NCBI RefSeq assembly: GCF_000233455.1
Contig: NZ_JH376423.1
Span: 363,353-427,352, forward strand
DNA: 64,000 bases
Source of the DNA: [Clostridium] citroniae WAL-17108
GTDB taxonomy: Bacteria; Bacillota; Clostridia; Lachnospirales; Lachnospiraceae
Direction: 5' to 3'
Each line of letters starts with the position of its first letter. Positions within the stretch are counted from its first letter, which is position 1. Position numbers and translations under genes: made by a program. The notes under the pieces were generated by a model, which was given only the letters and a program-made list of their open reading frames with translations, had not been told where the DNA came from and made no database searches. Shown one piece after another: positions 18,298-28,869 of the stretch.

Positions 18298-21200
18298 ATG
18301 AGGGAACGGATTAACCGTCTGGCCAGGGGAATTATTGACAGCGGGATTCCGGAACTGGTGCTGGCTCCGGATCAGTTGGAGACAGTGGTTCCGGCGGGTG
18401 AGGTCATCCGTGGTGAGATTGTGGTGAGCAGCGCCAACAATCTGCATATCAAAGGACTGGTGTACTCCAGCCATGAGAGGGTGCAGGTGGTCAACAATGC
18501 ATTTGGCGGGCTGCGAAACCGAATAATATACGAAGTCAACAGCAGATATACAGAGCATGGGGACGTCATTAAGGGATCTTTTTATCTTGTCACCAACGCA
18601 GGTGAGAGGGAGATTCCTTATTCTTTGTGCGTTCAGGCCGGAAATACAGGGGATGTGTACGGCGCCCTTGCCACACCCAGGGATTTTGGGCTGCTGGCAA
18701 AACGGGATCTGGAGTCCGCTCTGAGGATGTTTGAATACCAGGATTTTACAGAAGCTCCCTTTATGAAGGACGCCCGCGTCCGTACCATCTATGAGGGGTT
18801 AAAGGGCAGGGCGGGCAGGAGGAATCTTCTGGAAGAATTTCTGGTGGCCCTCCATGTAAAGGAGCCGGTAAAGCTGACACTGGACACCAGAGGCCGGGTA
18901 TATGAGAACCCGCTGGAACCGGTGGGGGATTTTATTGATATTGCTTCCAGCGGCTGGGGGTATGTGTCCGCAGAGATCGATGCGGACGTGCCCTTTGTTG
19001 AACTGGTAAGCCGGAAGATAACGGACCGGGATTTTGTCAACGGCAGATGCCGGGTACATTACAGGATCGTACCCTCAAGGCTTCATAAGGGCCGCAACTT
19101 TGGCCGTATCAGGATACGGTCCCTGAGGGAAGACTTTATAATAGAGATAGAGGCTGAGGGCGATACCACGGTGGATATCACCGGGCGGGGCCTGAAAGAG
19201 GGGGACATGGACAGGGAAAGCCTGTTCCGGTATCTTTCCCTGCGCCTGAATTACGAGACAGGAATCTATGAGCCGGCTCTGATACTGAACCAGATGACAA
19301 AGGAGGCGGAGCACCTGCGCGCCGGTTTCCCGGATGACGAGAGGACACGCCTTCTTCAGGCGGAGCTTTTGATCCTCAACGGTAAGACGGACAGTGCATC
19401 CATGGTGTTGGACGAGGCCAGGGACAGTGTATTGAGAAGACGCGAGGAACGGGTGGATATCTACTGCTTTTACCAGTACCTGCGCCTACAGGTTAAGCCT
19501 GACCGGGAACAGAAGGATTCCCTGGTCCGCTACATCAGGAAACTGCTGTGGGAGGACGGGGCGGTTAGGCCCTACCTCTTCCTTTTGCTGATCAGGCTGG
19601 ATGAGACCATGGCCCAGAATCCTCTGAAGCTTTATGAATCCATGGCCTCCCTGTTTGAGAACGGGTGCAGCAGCCCGTTTTTGTACACCGCGGCCTGCAG
19701 GCTTTTGGAGGAGCATCCGGACCTTTTGGTGCATTTGGGTGATTTTGAGATACAGGTCCTGTATCTGGGAATACAAAAAGGCATGGTAGGCCGTCAGACC
19801 GCAGTGAAGGCTGCGGGGATGGCCCTGGGTATCAAGCATTACAGGAAACTGGTGGAGCGCCTGATGGTAAAGTTATATGATGCCTATCCCCAGGTCTGCC
19901 TTCTGGAGGCGGTGTGCAGCATCCTGATCAAAGGGGAGCGCAAATCAGGGGAAGCGTTCCTGTGGTATGAAAAGGCGCTGCAGCAGGGAGTGAACCTGAC
20001 CAGGCTGTATGAATATTTCCTGTACTCCCTGCCCGGGGATTACGGCCATCTTCTTCCCAAGGAAGTGCTGCTGTATTTCTCCTATGACAAGGATCTGGAC
20101 AGCCACAGCCGTTCCGTGCTCTACAGGAATATTTTACTGTATATGAATCCGGCATCGGAGCTTTATCAGACTTATACAAGGCATATGGAACAGTTTGCCA
20201 TGGAGCAGCTGTTCTGCTCCAAGATCAACAGCCGCATGGCGGTAATCTATGAGCATATGATCTACAGGGATATGATCGATGTCCGGGTGGCCAGGGTGCT
20301 TCCGGGGATCTTAAAGTCATGCCGCATCAGGTGTGATGACCCAAGGATGAAGTATGTGATCGTGCGCTATGAGGAACTGGAAGAGGAGGAGGCATATCTT
20401 TTGGAGGACCAGGCAGCTTATGTGCCTCTGTTTTCCGACAGGAATGTCCTGCTGTTCCAGGACTCATACGGCAACCGGTATCTGGATGTAAAGCACTGGA
20501 AGGTCCCGGTGATGGATAAGCCGGAACTTTTGGACCAGTGCTACAAGGTATATCCGGGCCATCCCATGCTCAGGCTCAGGGAGTGCAGGAATATACTGGA
20601 CAAGGGCGTGGAGACGGACCGCCATGCAGAACTTTTGGAAGAGGCCATGGTGCAGATGGAACTGTCTCCCGTGTTTGAATCAGCCATCCTTCAGGCAGTG
20701 ACGGACTATTACTGCAAACGGGCGGTTGGGGACAGGGAGGGGACAGGAGGATTTAACTGCACCTACCTGATCCAGCTGGATAAAAAACGGCTGGGGGTAA
20801 AGCAGAGGCAGCAGATCTGCGAGACACTGATCAGCCAGAACTATATGCGGGAAGCATATGACATGATACGGGAGTACGGAAGCCAGTATATAAGCCCCAA
20901 CCGGCTGATGAAGCTGTGCGCCAAGACGATCCTGATGCGCTTGTTTGACCAGGACGACCTGCTGCTGCACATGGCTTACCAGGTGTTCCGGTCAGGCGCT
21001 TATGACAGCGTCATAATGGATTACCTCTGTGAGCATTTTAACGGAACCGGGTCCCAGATGTATGAAGTGCTTATACAAGGGGTAAAGGAACATGTGGAGA
21101 CCTATGATCTGGAGGAGCGTCTGCTCTGCCAGATGCTGTTTACAGGCAACTGTGAACAGATGGATTCGGTCTTTGAACTTTATATGAAACGAAAGGCCAC

Positions 21201-21885
21201 CAGGGAGATCATTGTAAAGGCATACTTTACCCAAAAAAGCGTGCAGTATTTCCTGGAAGGCCGGGAGATGGACCAGCGCGTGTTTGAGTACTTAAAGCAT
21301 GCGGTGGCCGGTATCATTGAAAAGGACAGGATGCCCACTATTTATCTGCTGGCACTGACGCGCTATTTTTCAACCCTGGACCGGATCGATGAGGAGGATA
21401 CGGCTCTGTGCAGGAGCATGATGTCCGTCTTGCTGGAGGAGAGCCTGGTATTCCCTTATACCAGGGAATTGTCCAGACATATTCCCATCCCTGAGGATAT
21501 CATGGACAAGGCCATGGTGGAATACAGGGGCAAAAAGGACGGGCATCCCGAACTTCAGGTCAGGATCCTGCCCGAGGAGACGGATTGGCACGGCGAGGAT
21601 TTCAGAAGGGTGTATCAGGGAATCTATGTAAAACAAAAAGTACTCTTTGAGGGTGAAACCATGGAGTACAGAATATATGACCATGTGGATGGAAAACGCA
21701 TACTGGCGGCAGAAGGACAGGTGGAGTGCGACCATAAGCTGGAGGGCAAGGAGAACAGCCGTTTTGCCTGCCTCAACGAAATGGGGACCGCACTGAAGGA
21801 AAGGGACAGCAGCAGGCTGTCCGATGCAATGGAGGATTATCTCAAAAAATCAGCCGCACTTGGCAGGCTGTTCCCCATTGAGTAA
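18298..21885 (+). CDS. DUF5717 family large protein
   Basis: A 1195-residue protein that I recognise as DUF5717, a clostridial family without assigned function. The N-terminal third is beta-rich with repeated Ig-like segments ('VIRGEIVVSSANNLHIKGLVY'; 'GDVIKGSFYLVTNAGEREIPY'). The middle (about 330-1080) is a long alpha-solenoid with TPR-like helical pairs, and the last about 100 residues return to strands. No signal peptide or membrane segment, so it is probably cytoplasmic. I chose the ATG at 18298 behind AGGTGG; an ATG at 18244 is in frame but lacks a site. It is followed by DUF5716 and a TPR gene, likely one operon. Confidence 0.85.
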   Translation: MRERINRLARGIIDSGIPELVLAPDQLETVVPAGEVIRGEIVVSSANNLHIKGLVYSSHERVQVVNNAFGGLRNRIIYEVNSRYTEHGDVIKGSFYLVTNAGEREIPYSLCVQAGNTGDVYGALATPRDFGLLAKRDLESALRMFEYQDFTEAPFMKDARVRTIYEGLKGRAGRRNLLEEFLVALHVKEPVKLTLDTRGRVYENPLEPVGDFIDIASSGWGYVSAEIDADVPFVELVSRKITDRDFVNGRCRVHYRIVPSRLHKGRNFGRIRIRSLREDFIIEIEAEGDTTVDITGRGLKEGDMDRESLFRYLSLRLNYETGIYEPALILNQMTKEAEHLRAGFPDDERTRLLQAELLILNGKTDSASMVLDEARDSVLRRREERVDIYCFYQYLRLQVKPDREQKDSLVRYIRKLLWEDGAVRPYLFLLLIRLDETMAQNPLKLYESMASLFENGCSSPFLYTAACRLLEEHPDLLVHLGDFEIQVLYLGIQKGMVGRQTAVKAAGMALGIKHYRKLVERLMVKLYDAYPQVCLLEAVCSILIKGERKSGEAFLWYEKALQQGVNLTRLYEYFLYSLPGDYGHLLPKEVLLYFSYDKDLDSHSRSVLYRNILLYMNPASELYQTYTRHMEQFAMEQLFCSKINSRMAVIYEHMIYRDMIDVRVARVLPGILKSCRIRCDDPRMKYVIVRYEELEEEEAYLLEDQAAYVPLFSDRNVLLFQDSYGNRYLDVKHWKVPVMDKPELLDQCYKVYPGHPMLRLRECRNILDKGVETDRHAELLEEAMVQMELSPVFESAILQAVTDYYCKRAVGDREGTGGFNCTYLIQLDKKRLGVKQRQQICETLISQNYMREAYDMIREYGSQYISPNRLMKLCAKTILMRLFDQDDLLLHMAYQVFRSGAYDSVIMDYLCEHFNGTGSQMYEVLIQGVKEHVETYDLEERLLCQMLFTGNCEQMDSVFELYMKRKATREIIVKAYFTQKSVQYFLEGREMDQRVFEYLKHAVAGIIEKDRMPTIYLLALTRYFSTLDRIDEEDTALCRSMMSVLLEESLVFPYTRELSRHIPIPEDIMDKAMVEYRGKKDGHPELQVRILPEETDWHGEDFRRVYQGIYVKQKVLFEGETMEYRIYDHVDGKRILAAEGQVECDHKLEGKENSRFACLNEMGTALKERDSSRLSDAMEDYLKKSAALGRLFPIE

Positions 21886-21926
21886 GTGTTCCACACTGAA
21901 TTTCAGGCACATCCCAGAGTAAAGTT

Positions 21927-23165
21927 ATGGAGGAGTCGTCTATGGACGGGCTTGTGATTGGATTGGATCTGAATGATGATTACACTCAGATCTGTTGTTA
22001 TGATAAAGAAAAGTCCTGGACCATTCCTACGGTGATCTGCCGCAGGAAGGAAGAGGAAACCTGGCTCTCAGGGGAGGACGCTTACGCAGCTACTCTCCTG
22101 GGGGAAGGGGTTATTGTAGATAAGCTTTTAAAGCTGGCTGCAAAGGATGGGACATCCACCATCGGAGGTATCTGCTACAGCGGAAGCACGCTTTTGAAGC
22201 TGTTTATCCAGAAGATGCTGGAATACCCCAAAAAAGAGTTTGGCAAGGACAAGGTGGCGCAGCTGGTCATCACGCTCCAGAATGTGGATGCAAGGCTTTT
22301 GGATACCCTGATGTACTGTGCGGATTTCCTGGGGGTACCCAGGGAACGGGTTCATGTGATCAGCCATACGGAAAGCTTTATCTATTATGTGCTGAGCCAG
22401 AAAAAGGAACTTTGGACCAACCAGGTGGGGCTGTTTGAACTGTCCTCAGAACGTCTGTGTTATTATGAGATGAAGGTCATCAGAGGCATGAGAAGAAACA
22501 TGGTACAGGCCGAGGCGCAGAACCAGGAGGAGGCATTTAACCTGGATATTCTGGATTCTCCCTCGGGAAGCAAGCTGGCTGACAAGATACTTTGTTCCTG
22601 CGGCGAAAAGCTTCTCAGCAGAAAACTCTTTTCCACGGTGCTTCTCACCGGAAAAGGATTTGAGCGCCAGGACTGGGCCGGCGGTTTTATGAGACTGGCA
22701 TGCAACAGGAGAAAGGTATTTGTGGAGTCCTATCTGTTTGCCAGAGGGGCTGCCTATAAGGGGGCGGATTACACCCACGAGGATACATCCTACCCCTATA
22801 TATTCGTGTGCGAAGGCAGGCTCAGGGCTGAGGTGGCCCTGAAGGTACTGCGCCGGGGCAGGGAAAGCAATCTGGTAGTGGCCTCTTATGGGGATAACTG
22901 GTATGAGTCAAAAAGCTCCCTGGACCTGATCGTGGATGGGCAGAATGAGATTGAATTCACAATCACGCCCCTGGATTCCAAGAAAAAGAAACTGGTGCGG
23001 ATCCCTTTAAGCGGATTTCCGGAACGGCCGCCCAGAACCACCAGAGTTGAGCTAAAGGTTGGATTTACTGATGAGGAAACCATGATGATGGTGATAGAAG
23101 ATAAAGGATTCGGGGAACTTTTCCCGGCCACCAAAGCTGTGGTGAAACAAGAGGTAAGCTTATGA
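21927..23165 (+). CDS. DUF5716 family protein, Hsp70/actin-like ATPase fold
   Basis: A 412-residue protein of DUF5716. Its N terminus 'LVIGLDLNDDYTQICCYD' matches the phosphate-1 loop of the actin/Hsp70 superfamily. Later segments resemble phosphate-2 ('VGLFELSSERLCYYEM') and the adenosine motif ('STVLLTGKGFE'). After about residue 290 the Hsp70 peptide-binding domain is replaced by a compact beta domain of about 120 residues. ATP binding is inferred from the fold. Its stop overlaps the next gene's start (ATGA), and it follows DUF5717 by 41 bp. Confidence 0.85.
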   Translation: MEESSMDGLVIGLDLNDDYTQICCYDKEKSWTIPTVICRRKEEETWLSGEDAYAATLLGEGVIVDKLLKLAAKDGTSTIGGICYSGSTLLKLFIQKMLEYPKKEFGKDKVAQLVITLQNVDARLLDTLMYCADFLGVPRERVHVISHTESFIYYVLSQKKELWTNQVGLFELSSERLCYYEMKVIRGMRRNMVQAEAQNQEEAFNLDILDSPSGSKLADKILCSCGEKLLSRKLFSTVLLTGKGFERQDWAGGFMRLACNRRKVFVESYLFARGAAYKGADYTHEDTSYPYIFVCEGRLRAEVALKVLRRGRESNLVVASYGDNWYESKSSLDLIVDGQNEIEFTITPLDSKKKKLVRIPLSGFPERPPRTTRVELKVGFTDEETMMMVIEDKGFGELFPATKAVVKQEVSL

Positions 23166-23974
23166 GTTTGATACTTTGCAGGCATGAGCCGGTAGAACAT
23201 CCCTACTATATTGATGTGTTGGGAATCCATATCCACTCTTCCCAGGAACTGTGTTATGTGATCTACAACCATCCCATCCTTGTGATGGATGATTTTATGG
23301 ATGAGCTTCTCATTGAATTCATACGCAGGGAGCTGGATATGGATTATCTGGCAGGCAGGATGGAGAAGCTGATAGAGACAGGCAGCCGTTCAGAGGACGT
23401 GCTCATGCTGTTTTTGTCGGAATGCGATTATTACAGTGATAAGGAAATACAGAAGTTTAAGCAGACCGTGGCCGCTCTCCGGGCCCTGCATCCGGCGGAA
23501 TATGAAAAGGAGAGGGCGGACTATATGTTCCGGGCCCGCCAGTACGGCAAGGCGGCCCAGAGATATACCAAGGTTCTGGAATATCCAAAGGACAAAAAGG
23601 TGGACGACCTATTCCTGGCCAGGGTCTACAATAACCTGGGTGCGTCCTACGCCATGATGTTCCAGTTCCGCAGGGCTCTTGCGTCCTACGATAAAGCATA
23701 CGGCCTGGGAAAGGATCTGGATGTGCTGAAACGGATCTATTTCCTCTCTGTCTTTTCGCCGGAGCTGGATGTGAAGGAGCGCTACCAGTCCATTTTTACA
23801 GAGGAGCTGAGGAGCCGGTGGAAAAAGGAGATGGATGCGGCCAGCCTGGACGCCGGGCAGGATGAGGAGGTAAGGGCCCTGCGGGCTTTGTTTAAAAAGG
23901 ATCCCATCAAGCGCATCAACGGGGCGGCCCAGATGGTGCAGCGGTGGAAGCAGGAGTACAGGATGATGGTTTAG
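23162..23974 (+). CDS. TPR-containing protein of the DUF5717/5716 cassette
   Basis: A 270-residue soluble protein. Residues about 115-195 form helical repeats of the tetratricopeptide kind ('ADYMFRARQYGKAAQRYTKVL', 'YNNLGASYAMMFQFRRALASYDKAY'). The N-terminal about 90 residues contain a short beta segment and acidic helices. The start ATG overlaps the DUF5716 stop by 4 bp, implying translational coupling and a stoichiometric partnership. No known family name. Confidence 0.8.
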   Translation: MSLILCRHEPVEHPYYIDVLGIHIHSSQELCYVIYNHPILVMDDFMDELLIEFIRRELDMDYLAGRMEKLIETGSRSEDVLMLFLSECDYYSDKEIQKFKQTVAALRALHPAEYEKERADYMFRARQYGKAAQRYTKVLEYPKDKKVDDLFLARVYNNLGASYAMMFQFRRALASYDKAYGLGKDLDVLKRIYFLSVFSPELDVKERYQSIFTEELRSRWKKEMDAASLDAGQDEEVRALRALFKKDPIKRINGAAQMVQRWKQEYRMMV

Positions 23975-24030
23975 GTCCCTGGTGATGCTGGTTTGACGGG
24001 ACCGTATCGGATCAATGGAGGTAAAAGGAC

Positions 24031-24519
24031 ATGGCATTTGACATTGCAAAGGAACATCTTGAAAAAATGGGGCTGGAGGACAGGATTTATACCTTTGAGG
24101 TTTCCAGCGCCACGGTGGAACTGGCGGCCTCGGCTGTGGGATGTGAACCGGCTCGAATAGCCAAAACGCTTTCTTTTATGGTGGAAGGCGGACCGGTGCT
24201 CATCGTGGCGGCAGGGGACGCAAAGGTGGACAACCACAAATATAAAGAACAGTTTAAGACAAAAGCCAAGATGCTCTCACCGGACGAGGTGACAGACCTG
24301 GTAGGACACAGCGTGGGCGGCGTATGTCCCTTTGGTGTGAAGGAGGGGGTAAGGGTTTATCTGGATGAGTCGTTAAAGCGCTTTGACGCAGTGTATCCTG
24401 CCTGCGGAAGCGCCAGCAGCGCGGTCCGGCTGTCCATACCGGAACTGGAAAAGGCCTCCGGTTATTTGGAGTGGATCGATGTGTGCAAAGCCTGGCAGAC
24501 GGCAGTGATGGCCAGCTAA
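24031..24519 (+). CDS. YbaK/EbsC family aminoacyl-tRNA deacylase
   Basis: Single-domain trans-editing protein (162 residues) of the YbaK/ProX type, which hydrolyses mischarged Cys- or Ala-tRNA(Pro). The conserved lysine region is present ('ARIAKTLSFMV'), as are the glycine-rich loop 'VGGVCPFGV' and the closing segment 'VYPACGSASSAVRLS'. The start follows GGAGG. Specificity (Cys-tRNA(Pro) versus other) is not decidable by eye. Independent of valS, which has its own T-box. Confidence 0.9.
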   Translation: MAFDIAKEHLEKMGLEDRIYTFEVSSATVELAASAVGCEPARIAKTLSFMVEGGPVLIVAAGDAKVDNHKYKEQFKTKAKMLSPDEVTDLVGHSVGGVCPFGVKEGVRVYLDESLKRFDAVYPACGSASSAVRLSIPELEKASGYLEWIDVCKAWQTAVMAS

Positions 24520-24563
24520 GCCTGCGGCTTAGTCTATCGCTGAGCTGCAAAGATGAAAACAGC

Positions 24564-24592
24564 TTGACAAATGGTAAAATAATCTTTATGAT
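24564..24592 (+). promoter_or_regulatory. Sigma-A promoter of the valS leader
   Basis: Perfect TTGACA (24564-24569), 17 bp, TATGAT (24587-24592), just before the T-box leader. Confidence 0.8.
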
Positions 24593-24639
24593 TGTTAAGT
24601 AAATCAATGAGATCAAAGGTTATGAGGAAGAGGAGTACA

Positions 24640-24900
24640 CCATAACAGCCGACAGAGAGGGAGGCCCATGGGCTGAAAGGTATCCCGGGTGGATGGATGG
24701 TGGAAGGTAGCTTCTGAACCGGGACGGTGAAGGAACCGGGAGTTGTGGCTCCTGGGTTTTGTGTAACTGTCTGACGGGCGGCTCCGTTACAGGCTAAAGA
24801 GATTGCCGGATGAAGAGGTGCTTCCGGCAGAATAAAGGTGGTACCGCGAGTTATTCGCCCTTTGCACGGCTGATGCAGCCGAAGGAGCAAAGGGTGTTTT
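24640..24900 (+). promoter_or_regulatory. T-box riboswitch (tRNA-Val) upstream of valS
   Basis: The leader senses uncharged tRNA and controls valS by antitermination. The T-box core AATAAAGGTGGTACCGCG lies at 24831-24848. A terminator follows with arms CCCTTTGC (24858-24865)/GCAAAGGG (24887-24894), an inner GGCTG/CAGCC stem and seven T. Stem I occupies about 24645-24720 and contains GTA at 24707-24709 within GGAAGGTAGCTTC, a plausible valine specifier codon. It accounts for the 412-bp gap 24520-24931. Confidence 0.93.
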
Positions 24901-24931
24901 TTTATTTCATAGGGAAAAAGGAGATTAAAAG

Positions 24932-27574
24932 ATGAAGGAACTGGAAAAAACCTATAATCCGGCGGCCATAGAGGACCGTCTGTACGAGAAGTGGTTAAAA
25001 GGAAAATATTTCCATGCAGAGGTGAACCGCAGCAAAAAGCCCTTTACCATTGTTATGCCCCCTCCCAATATCACAGGCCAGCTTCATATGGGACATGCCC
25101 TGGATAACACCATGCAGGATATATTGATCCGTTATAAGAGAATGCAGGGATATGAGGCGCTGTGGCAGCCCGGAACGGACCATGCAGCCATTGCCACCGA
25201 GGTCAAGGTCATAGACAAGCTGAAAAAAGAAGGTATTGACAAAAGAGATCTGGGACGGGATGGATTCCTGGAGGAGTGCTGGAAGTGGAAGGATGAATAT
25301 GGGACCAGGATCGTGAATCAGCTTCATAAGCTGGGTTCCTCCGCAGACTGGGACAGGGAGCGGTTTACCATGGACGAGGGCTGCTCCGATGCGGTCCTGG
25401 AAGTCTTTGTAAAGCTTTATGAAAAGGGATATATCTATAAGGGATCCAGGATCATCAACTGGTGCCCGGTCTGCCGGACTTCCATCTCAGACGCAGAGGT
25501 GGAGCATGTGGAGCAGGACGGCTTTTTCTGGCATATCAATTACCCGGTGGCAGGTGAACCTGGAAGGTTTGTGGAGATCGCCACCACCAGACCGGAGACC
25601 ATGCTGGGCGACACGGCAGTGGCGGTTAACCCGGAGGATGAGCGTTACAGCGACATTGTGGGTAAAATGTTAAAACTTCCTCTGACAGACAGGGAGATCC
25701 CCGTGATCGCCGATGCTTATGTGGACAAGGAGTTTGGAACCGGCTGTGTTAAGATTACCCCGGCCCATGATCCCAATGACTTTGAGGTGGGAAAGCGCCA
25801 CAACCTGGAGGAGATTGTTATTTTAAACGATGACGCCACCGTGAATGTGGACGGGCCATATAAGGGAATGGACCGCTATGAGGCAAGGAAGGCCATTGTG
25901 GCCGACCTGGAAAAGCAGGGCTTGTTAGTGAAGGTGGTTCCCCACTCCCACAATGTTGGAACCCATGACCGCTGCAAGACCACGGTAGAACCCATGGTAA
26001 AGCAGCAGTGGTTTGTGAAGATGGAGGAGATGGCCAAGCCGGCCATAGAAGCCCTTAAGAACGGAAGCCTGAAATTTGTGCCCGAAAGCTTTGGAAAGAC
26101 ATATCTCCACTGGCTGGAAGGGATCCGCGACTGGTGTATTTCCCGCCAGCTCTGGTGGGGACACAGGATTCCTGCCTACTACTGCCAGGAATGCGGCCGT
26201 ATCGTGGTTGCAAGGGAAGCGCCCCATACCTGTCCGGACTGCGGGTGCACCGCCTTTAAGCAGGATGAGGATACCCTGGACACATGGTTCTCATCTGCCC
26301 TGTGGCCTTTTTCAACCCTGGGATGGCCGGAAAAAACAGAGGACCTGGATTATTTCTATCCCACGGATGTGCTGGTTACCGGATACGATATTATCTTTTT
26401 CTGGGTGATCCGCATGGTGTTCTCCGGCATTGAACAGACCGGCCGGAACCCGTTCCACACGGTTTTGATCCACGGCCTGGTAAGGGATTCCCAGGGCCGC
26501 AAGATGAGTAAGTCCCTGGGGAACGGCATCGACCCGCTGGAGGTCATTGACAAGTACGGCGCAGATGCCCTGCGCATGACCCTGATCACGGGAAATGCAC
26601 CTGGCAATGATATGCGTTTTTACTGGGAGCGGGTGGAGAACAGCCGCAATTTTGCAAATAAAGTGTGGAACGCATCACGTTTCATCATGATGAATATTGA
26701 AAAGGCGCCGGATATAAGCGGTGTGGACGCGGACAGCCTTACCATGGCAGACAGATGGATCTTGTCCAAGGTGAATACGCTGACAAAGGATGTAACGGAA
26801 AACCTGGATAAATATGAGCTGGGGATCGCTCTTCAGAAGGTTTATGATTTTATTTGGGAAGAATTTTGCGATTGGTATATTGAAATGGTGAAGCCCAGGC
26901 TGTACAATGAAGAGGACGGGACAAAAGCAGCGGCGATCTGGACGCTGAGGACTGTCCTGATCCAGGCTTTAAAACTCCTTCACCCATTCATGCCATTTGT
27001 TTCCGAGGAAATATTCTGCAACCTTCAGGAAGAGGAGGAGACCATCATGGTTTCCCAGTGGCCCGCATACAGGCAGGACTGGGACTTCAGGGAGGAGGAA
27101 GGGTCCACGGAAACCATTAAGGAAGCGGTGCGGGCCATCCGCGGCGTCCGCACATCCATGAATGTACCGCCCAGCAAAAAGGCCACCGTGTACGTGGTTT
27201 CTGAGGATGAGGGACTGCTGTCCGTATTTGAGCACAGCAGAAGCTTTTTTGCAACCCTGGGATATGCGGGAGAAGTCATACTGCAGAGGGATAAGGCGGG
27301 AATCGCCGAAGACGCGGTATCTGCCGTGCTCCCCAAAGCGGTTATCTATATGCCTTTTGCCGAACTGGTGGATATTGAGAAGGAAGTTGAACGGCTCAGG
27401 GCTGAAGAAAAGCGCCTGGCAGGAGAACTTGCCCGGTCTAACGGCATGCTGAACAATGAGAAGTTCGTAAGCCGCGCACCGGAAGCCAAAATAGCTGAGG
27501 AAAAGGCAAAGCTTGAAAAATATACACAGATGATGGAACAGGTAAAGACACGTCTGGCACAGCTTCAGAAGTAG
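24932..27574 (+). CDS. valS: Valyl-tRNA synthetase
   Basis: Class Ia synthetase charging tRNA-Val, 880 residues. The HIGH motif appears as [12 protein letters not shown] (44-55) and the KMSKS loop as [12 protein letters not shown] zinc-knuckle-like CxxC pair is present in 'CQECGRI...CPDCGC', and a C-terminal coiled coil spans about 810-880. The editing (CP1) domain is present with '[15 protein letters not shown]'. The start follows AAAAGGAG. Controlled by the T-box leader just upstream. Confidence 0.97.
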   Translation: MKELEKTYNPAAIEDRLYEKWLKGKYFHAEVNRSKKPFTIVMPPPNITGQLHMGHALDNTMQDILIRYKRMQGYEALWQPGTDHAAIATEVKVIDKLKKEGIDKRDLGRDGFLEECWKWKDEYGTRIVNQLHKLGSSADWDRERFTMDEGCSDAVLEVFVKLYEKGYIYKGSRIINWCPVCRTSISDAEVEHVEQDGFFWHINYPVAGEPGRFVEIATTRPETMLGDTAVAVNPEDERYSDIVGKMLKLPLTDREIPVIADAYVDKEFGTGCVKITPAHDPNDFEVGKRHNLEEIVILNDDATVNVDGPYKGMDRYEARKAIVADLEKQGLLVKVVPHSHNVGTHDRCKTTVEPMVKQQWFVKMEEMAKPAIEALKNGSLKFVPESFGKTYLHWLEGIRDWCISRQLWWGHRIPAYYCQECGRIVVAREAPHTCPDCGCTAFKQDEDTLDTWFSSALWPFSTLGWPEKTEDLDYFYPTDVLVTGYDIIFFWVIRMVFSGIEQTGRNPFHTVLIHGLVRDSQGRKMSKSLGNGIDPLEVIDKYGADALRMTLITGNAPGNDMRFYWERVENSRNFANKVWNASRFIMMNIEKAPDISGVDADSLTMADRWILSKVNTLTKDVTENLDKYELGIALQKVYDFIWEEFCDWYIEMVKPRLYNEEDGTKAAAIWTLRTVLIQALKLLHPFMPFVSEEIFCNLQEEEETIMVSQWPAYRQDWDFREEEGSTETIKEAVRAIRGVRTSMNVPPSKKATVYVVSEDEGLLSVFEHSRSFFATLGYAGEVILQRDKAGIAEDAVSAVLPKAVIYMPFAELVDIEKEVERLRAEEKRLAGELARSNGMLNNEKFVSRAPEAKIAEEKAKLEKYTQMMEQVKTRLAQLQK

Positions 27575-27606
27575 GAAAAGTACCGGACAGAGAGGGAGAA
27601 CAAAGC

Positions 27607-28845
27607 ATGATTGATACATCAGGAAACAATCCGGTGATCCAGGTGAACATGTTCGGAGGATTCACCATCACCATGGATAACAGAACCATGAGCGACAGCG
27701 ATAACCGCTCCAGGAAAGCCTGGAGCCTGCTGAGCTATCTGATCGTCAACCGGCGCAAGGATGTGAGCATTAACGAACTGTTCAATGCCATATGGCAGGA
27801 AGGGATGCAGGACAATCCTTACGGGGCTTTAAAGACCCTGGTTTTCCGGGTGCGGAAGATGATGGAGGCTGCAGGCTTTCCCTCTCAGGAACTGATCCTG
27901 AACCAGAAGGGGGCCTATATGTGGAACCCCTCCTGGAAGCTGACCATTGACACGGACCGGTTTGAGTTTTTGTGCAAGCGCATATTAAACTCCCAGGATG
28001 ACATGGGAAATCTGGAACCGGAGTGGAGGGAGGCCCTTGGACTTTACAAGGGCACCTTTCTTCCAAAGTCTGCGGATGAAAGCTGGGTCAATCCCTTACA
28101 TACATATTACCACTCCCTTTACCAGAAGCTGGTACGGGCTGTCTCGGAAGATCTGATGGAGCGGGGGGACTACGCACAGGTGGAGAAAATCTGTACACAG
28201 GCTGTTTCCATAGACCGGTTTACAGAGGATTTTCATTATTATCTGATCTATGCGGCTTACAAAAAAGGTGACCAGAAAAAGGCCCTCCAAAATTACAGGG
28301 ATACCACGGAGATGTTCTACCGTGAGCGGCTGATGACCCCCTCGGAGCGTTTTAAGGAAATGTACCGGGTGATCAGTGACAGCGAACAGGAAGTGATCAC
28401 GGACCTGAATGTGATCCAGGAGGCCCTGGGCCGTACCAGTAGCTGCGGGGAGGAGAAAAACCGGGGCGCTTACCAGTGCGAATACGCCGTATTCAAACGT
28501 CTGGTGCAGCTGGAGAGGCGCGGGGTGGAACGCAGCGGCGATTCGGTTTATCTGTGCCTGCTCACCGTGGGTGACAGGAAGGGGCGCACCTTAAAGCCGG
28601 AGATACAGGCCAGGGCCATGGAACGTCTCAGGAATGTGATCAACAGTTCGCTGCGCTCCAGCGATGCATTTGCCCGCTATAGCGTCAGCCAGTTTATCAT
28701 CCTGCTGCCCTCAGCCACCTATGAGAACGGGGAGCAGGTCATGCACCGCATCCTGTCAGCCTTTAACAAGGCCTATGTGCGCAAGGATGTGTCTGTTTCC
28801 TACAGCCTGAATGTGGTGCTGCCCCAGGAAGAAATCTTACAATAA
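27607..28845 (+). CDS. BTAD-type regulator with degenerate GGDEF-like domain
   Basis: A 412-residue protein. Residues 10-110 form an OmpR/SARP winged helix ('RKAWSLLSYLIVNRRKDVSINELFNAIW'). Residues 115-260 are a bacterial transcriptional activation domain with TPR-like helices. Residues about 290-412 resemble a GGDEF fold, but the signature region reads ARYSVSQFIILLP, with SVSQF (359-363) where GGDEF should be, so diguanylate cyclase activity is not expected. It lies 32 bp after valS behind GAGGGAG. Targets unknown; it may sense a nucleotide or signal through the dead domain. Confidence 0.8.
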   Translation: MIDTSGNNPVIQVNMFGGFTITMDNRTMSDSDNRSRKAWSLLSYLIVNRRKDVSINELFNAIWQEGMQDNPYGALKTLVFRVRKMMEAAGFPSQELILNQKGAYMWNPSWKLTIDTDRFEFLCKRILNSQDDMGNLEPEWREALGLYKGTFLPKSADESWVNPLHTYYHSLYQKLVRAVSEDLMERGDYAQVEKICTQAVSIDRFTEDFHYYLIYAAYKKGDQKKALQNYRDTTEMFYRERLMTPSERFKEMYRVISDSEQEVITDLNVIQEALGRTSSCGEEKNRGAYQCEYAVFKRLVQLERRGVERSGDSVYLCLLTVGDRKGRTLKPEIQARAMERLRNVINSSLRSSDAFARYSVSQFIILLPSATYENGEQVMHRILSAFNKAYVRKDVSVSYSLNVVLPQEEILQ

Positions 28846-28869
28846 AATTACAGCGAGGTTATAACTAAC

